Source: Burkholderia ambifaria
GTDB taxonomy: Bacteria > Pseudomonadota > Gammaproteobacteria > Burkholderiales > Burkholderiaceae
Length of the DNA: 34,628 bases
Direction: 5' to 3'
Assembly: GCF_001443045.1 (NCBI RefSeq)
Contig: NZ_LKPJ01000049.1
Span: forward strand, 1-34,628
The notes below the pieces were generated by a model. The model did not search any database. It was not told where the DNA came from and saw only the letters and a list, made by a program, of their open reading frames with translations. Within the stretch, counting starts at the first letter, position 1. Each line of letters starts with the position of its first letter. The translations under genes and the position numbers were made by a program. Below, piece by piece: positions 31,202 through 34,628 of this stretch.

Positions 31202-33300
31202 GCGGAACCCCCGATGACGTTAACGACTTTGATCGTGCGCGTGTCCGGCACTTCGGCATACGACAGCACTTTCAGTTGCGGCAGGCTGCGGCGCAGGAAG
31301 CGCGCGAGCATCGCGCGCAGCGCGTGCTGCACCAGCAGCACGGGCGGCAGCCCGAGATTCTGTTGACGCAGCATCGCCTGTTGCGTGCCGGTCAGAAGGT
31401 TGTGCGCGAGGCCGGGCTCGAGGCCCGGGTTCGCGCCAGTGGCGAGCGCCTGCGACAACACGCGCTCGAGATTCGAATCGATGCCCATCACCTGCATCTC
31501 GCCCGAGCCCGGATACCACTGCTGGGTGATCGCGCGGCCGAGCGACAGCCGCACCGCGGCGGTGATCTCATACGCGTCGCCGCGGCCGGCGTGTTCGGAC
31601 ACGGCCTCGAGGATCGTGCGCATGTCGCGGATCGGCACGCCTTCCTCGAGCAGGTTCTGCAGCACTTTCTGCAGCGTCGTCAGCGAGATCGTCTTCGGCA
31701 CGAGGTCCTCGACGAGCGACGGCGCGTCCTTGCCGGTGCGCTCGACGAGCGCCTGCACTTCCTGGCGGCCGAGCAGCTCGGCCGCGTGCTGGACGACCAG
31801 ATGATTCAGGTGCGTCGCGACGACCGTGCTCGCGTCGACCACCGTGTAGCCGTACACCTGCGCCTGTTCGCGCATCGCGACGTCGATCCACACGGCCGGC
31901 AGCCCGAACGCCGGATCCTGCGTCGCGGCGCCCGGCAGCGCGGCCGTCACCTGGCCCGGGTTGATCGCGAGCCACTGGCCCGGGAACACTTCGCCCGTGC
32001 CAATCTCGACGCCCTTCAGCGCGATCCGGTACGCGTTCGGCCGCAGTTCGAGGTTGTCGCGGATATGGATCACCGGAGGCAGGAAGCCGATTTCCTGCGC
32101 GAATTTCTTGCGGATGCTCTTGATGCGCTTGAGCAGCTCGCCGTCGCTGTTCTTGTCGACGAGCGGAATCAGCCGGTAGCCGACTTCCAGGCCGAGCGGG
32201 TCGATCAGCTGCACGTCGTCCCAGGTCGCCTCGTGGCTGTCGGACGGCAGCACGGCGGGCGGTGCGATGTCGGTCACGTCGCCGGCCGCCTTGCGGGCCG
32301 CCGCGCGCCTGGTCTGCGTGCGGGCCAGCCAGATCGCGCCGCCGCCGAGTGCGAGGAACGCGAAGTGCGGCATGCCCGGAATCAGCCCCATCAGCACGAT
32401 GATCGCGCCGGTGATGGTCAGCACGCGCGGGTTCGTGAACAGCTGGCCGGTGATCTGCGTGCCGATGTCCTCGTCGGTTGCGACGCGCGACACGATCACG
32501 CCGGCCGCCGTCGAGATCACGAGCGACGGGATCTGCGCGACGAGGCCGTCGCCGATCGTCAGCAGCGTGTAGTTGGTGCCGGCCGCAACGAACGTCATGT
32601 CGTGCTGGACCATCCCGACGATCAGCCCGCCGATCACGTTGATCGCCATGATGATCAGGCCGGCGATCGCGTCGCCGCGCACGAACTTCGACGCGCCGTC
32701 CATCGACCCGTAGAACTCGGCTTCCTGCGACACGGCCTGGCGGCGCTTGCGCGCCTGCTCCTCGTTGATGAGGCCCGCGTTCAGGTCGGCGTCGATCGCC
32801 ATCTGCTTGCCGGGCATCGCGTCGAGCGTGAAGCGCGCGGACACTTCGGCGATCCGCCCCGCGCCCTTCGTGATCACCATGAAGTTGATGATCATCAGGA
32901 TCACGAACACGACGATGCCGACCGCGAAGTTGCCGCCGACGAGGAAGTGGCCGAACGCCTCGATCACCTGGCCGGCCGCGTCGGGGCCGGTGTGGCCCTC
33001 GAGCAGCACGACGCGCGTCGACGCGACGTTCAGCGACAGGCGCAACAGCGTCGAGAACAGCAGCACGCTCGGGAACGCCGCGAAGTCGAGCGGCTTCATC
33101 GTGTACATGCTGACGAGCAGCACCATCACCGACAGCGCGATGTTGAACGTGAACAGCAGATCCAGCAGCAGCGGCGGCAGCGGCAGGATCATCATCCCCA
33201 GGATCATGCAGATGAGGATCGGGCCCGCGAGCGCGCGCAGGTTGGTGCCCGCGAACGGGTTCGGGCGTTTGGCGAACAGGCCGGTGGTCGGGGTGCTCAT
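31198..33300 (-). CDS. flhA: Flagellar type III export gate protein FlhA
   Basis: This 700-residue inner-membrane component of the flagellar export gate has eight predicted helices in the first 330 residues. The FHIPEP-family signature region covers RFTLDAMPGKQMAIDADLN and LINEEQARKRRQ in the cytoplasmic loop near 150-185, and the large C-terminal cytoplasmic domain docks chaperone-substrate complexes (PLGLEVGYRLIPLVD, RIKSIRKKFAQEIGFLPPVIHIRDN). The length and motifs are normal. Its ATG overlaps the flhB stop as ATGA. Confidence 0.98.
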   Translation of the reverse strand: MSTPTTGLFAKRPNPFAGTNLRALAGPILICMILGMMILPLPPLLLDLLFTFNIALSVMVLLVSMYTMKPLDFAAFPSVLLFSTLLRLSLNVASTRVVLLEGHTGPDAAGQVIEAFGHFLVGGNFAVGIVVFVILMIINFMVITKGAGRIAEVSARFTLDAMPGKQMAIDADLNAGLINEEQARKRRQAVSQEAEFYGSMDGASKFVRGDAIAGLIIMAINVIGGLIVGMVQHDMTFVAAGTNYTLLTIGDGLVAQIPSLVISTAAGVIVSRVATDEDIGTQITGQLFTNPRVLTITGAIIVLMGLIPGMPHFAFLALGGGAIWLARTQTRRAAARKAAGDVTDIAPPAVLPSDSHEATWDDVQLIDPLGLEVGYRLIPLVDKNSDGELLKRIKSIRKKFAQEIGFLPPVIHIRDNLELRPNAYRIALKGVEIGTGEVFPGQWLAINPGQVTAALPGAATQDPAFGLPAVWIDVAMREQAQVYGYTVVDASTVVATHLNHLVVQHAAELLGRQEVQALVERTGKDAPSLVEDLVPKTISLTTLQKVLQNLLEEGVPIRDMRTILEAVSEHAGRGDAYEITAAVRLSLGRAITQQWYPGSGEMQVMGIDSNLERVLSQALATGANPGLEPGLAHNLLTGTQQAMLRQQNLGLPPVLLVQHALRAMLARFLRRSLPQLKVLSYAEVPDTRTIKVVNVIGGSA

Positions 33301-34496
33301 GCTGCGCTCCCTTGCTTGCCGAGCGTGTCTTCGGCTTCTTCACGCGCGTCGCCGGCCGATACCGACGCCCCCTTGTCGAGTTCCGCCGGCACGTCGAGCT
33401 CGACCGGCGCGGCCGGGAACGCGCCGCCTTCCGAGCGGAAGCGCCGCAGCTGGTAGACCCACGCGAGCACCTCGGCGACGGCCGAGTACAGCGAGCCGGG
33501 AATCTCGCGTTCGAGTTCGACGTTGTGATACAGCGCACGCGCGAGCGGCGGCGCCTCGAGCAGCGGCACGTTGTGCTCGGCCGCGAGCTCGCGGATGCGC
33601 GCGGCGACGAGGTTCACGCCCTTCGCGACGACCTTCGGCGCGCGCATCTCGCCGTCCGTGTACTGCAAGGCGACGGCGAAGTGCGTCGGGTTCGTGACGA
33701 CCACGTCGGCCTTCGGCACGGCGGCCATCATCCGGCGCCGCGCGATCGCGCGCTGCTGCTGGCGGATGCGGCCCTTCACGTGCGGATCGCCTTCGTTCTC
33801 GCGATGCTCGCGCTTCACTTCTTCCTTCGTCATGCGCAACTTCTTGTTGTACTGCCAGAGTTGGTAAGGCACGTCGAGCGCGGCGACCACCAGCATCCCG
33901 GCGACCGTCGTGCCGCAGCACACGGCGACCAGGTGCATCGCATCGGCGAGCGCCGAGCCGAGCGGCTGGGTCGCGAGACCGAGCAGCTCGTCCTTGCTGC
34001 GCCAGATCGCGATCCCGCCGATCCCGCCGACGACGAGCGTCTTCGCGAGCGACATCCCGAGCTGGATCGGCCCCTGGATCGAGAAGATCCGGCCGAGACC
34101 CGAGATCGGGTTCAGGCGGTCGAACTTCAGCTCGAAGGTCTTCTGCGAGATCAGCCAGCCGCCGAGCGCCATCGGCGCGAGCAGCGCGGCCAGGCCGGTG
34201 AGCGCGAGGATCGGCAGCAGCGCGGCGAAACCTTCCAGGCTCGCGCTGCCGGCCGCCGACAGCATCCGGTGCGTATCGAACGCGGTGGCGCGATCGAACG
34301 TGAACGCGCCACGCAGCATCGTCTTCAGGTGAGCGCCCGACGGACCCGCGAGCAGCCACGCACCGTAGAACCCGGCCGCGAGCAGCGCGAACGAAGCCAG
34401 CTCGCGCGAACGCGCGACCTGCCCCTCCTCGCGCGCCTTCTCGCGGCGCCTGGGAGTGGCGGCTTCGGTTCTGTCGAGATCGCTCTCGTCTGCCAC
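33297..34496 (-). CDS. flhB: Flagellar type III export switch protein FlhB
   Basis: This 399-residue export-gate protein sets substrate specificity. The N-terminal DRTEAATPRRREKAREEGQVARSREL is typical, followed by four predicted helices and a cytoplasmic domain with the self-cleavage motif NPTH near residue 269 (VVVTNPTHFAVALQY). The C-terminal tail is about 35 residues longer and more acidic than the E. coli protein. The GTG at 34496 is chosen because GGAGG lies four bases upstream and the family start matches; a GTG at 34541 has no ribosome-binding site. It is the first gene of the visible flagellar group. Confidence 0.96.
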   Translation of the reverse strand: MADESDLDRTEAATPRRREKAREEGQVARSRELASFALLAAGFYGAWLLAGPSGAHLKTMLRGAFTFDRATAFDTHRMLSAAGSASLEGFAALLPILALTGLAALLAPMALGGWLISQKTFELKFDRLNPISGLGRIFSIQGPIQLGMSLAKTLVVGGIGGIAIWRSKDELLGLATQPLGSALADAMHLVAVCCGTTVAGMLVVAALDVPYQLWQYNKKLRMTKEEVKREHRENEGDPHVKGRIRQQQRAIARRRMMAAVPKADVVVTNPTHFAVALQYTDGEMRAPKVVAKGVNLVAARIRELAAEHNVPLLEAPPLARALYHNVELEREIPGSLYSAVAEVLAWVYQLRRFRSEGGAFPAAPVELDVPAELDKGASVSAGDAREEAEDTLGKQGSAA

Positions 34497-34628
34497 GGGG
34501 CCTCCAGTCGGGTACGGCGGGATGCCGCTTTCCAGTGACACCGATTATTCATGCGCACGTCAAACGCCGATCGGTCGAGCAAAGCCGGGAAAGGGGGGTA
34601 TTTCGGGGAATCGGGGAAGCCTGTACGG
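34497..34628. other. Upstream region of flhB
   Basis: This is the window's right edge. It should contain the flhB promoter, but no convincing sigma-70, sigma-28 or FlhDC-type site was identified by eye in these 132 bp. Confidence 0.4.

Noticed and set aside
27847..33456. Very long plus-strand open frames opposite the flagellar genes
   Set aside because: They are antisense to well-recognised genes, are rich in Arg/His/Ala as expected from GC-rich complement reading, and show no family motifs or ribosome-binding sites.

Overview
The window looks like a piece of the main chromosome of a Burkholderia, most likely of the cepacia complex. This rests on very high GC with strong codon bias, on single-copy housekeeping genes in an order typical of that group (rsmI, yraN, diaA, a BON lipoprotein; flhB-flhA-flhF-flhG-fliA; ahcY with a SAH riboswitch; metF), and on protein sequences that read as Burkholderia. 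The species is inferred from memory of these families, not from a search.

Positions 1-8752 are accessory DNA: one end of a genomic island inserted at the 3' end of a tRNA-Ala(CGC) gene. Reading leftward from the tRNA it holds a P4-type tyrosine integrase, a complete type I restriction-modification operon (hsdR, hsdM, hsdS, all on the minus strand), about 350 bp of unrecognised DNA, and the right end of an IS66-family element that runs off the window. The island's distal attachment site is not visible.

Positions 8753-12833 return to the core genome: the tRNA, then a minus-strand envelope/replication group (yraN, diaA, a DolP-like BON lipoprotein, a small cytochrome c) diverging from rsmI, and an rlpA-like lipoprotein gene. 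The order rsmI/yraN/diaA/dolP parallels E. coli yraL-yraN-diaA-yraP. A 655-bp spacer upstream of rlpA holds a run of hairpins behind a perfect TATAAT on the minus strand and is the best candidate here for an undescribed RNA.

Positions 13489-24773 are mostly single genes or pairs: a metallo-beta-lactamase-fold hydrolase translationally coupled to a DEDD-type exonuclease, an Lrp/AsnC regulator, a cation diffusion facilitator, an H-NS-family protein, a HugZ-like flavin-fold protein, an MFS transporter, a branched-chain amino-acid-type ABC binding protein, a nitronate monooxygenase, a dienelactone hydrolase and an amidase.

Positions 24858-27801 form the methyl cycle group on the minus strand: a SAH riboswitch, ahcY, a four-helix membrane protein and metF. 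AhcY removes S-adenosylhomocysteine and MetF supplies methyl-THF for remethylation of homocysteine.

Positions 27865-34496 are a tightly packed flagellar operon on the minus strand (flhB-flhA-flhF-flhG-fliA) with overlapping genes. Its FlhG lacks both lysines of the deviant Walker A motif. No CRISPR array, rRNA or prophage structural gene was seen.
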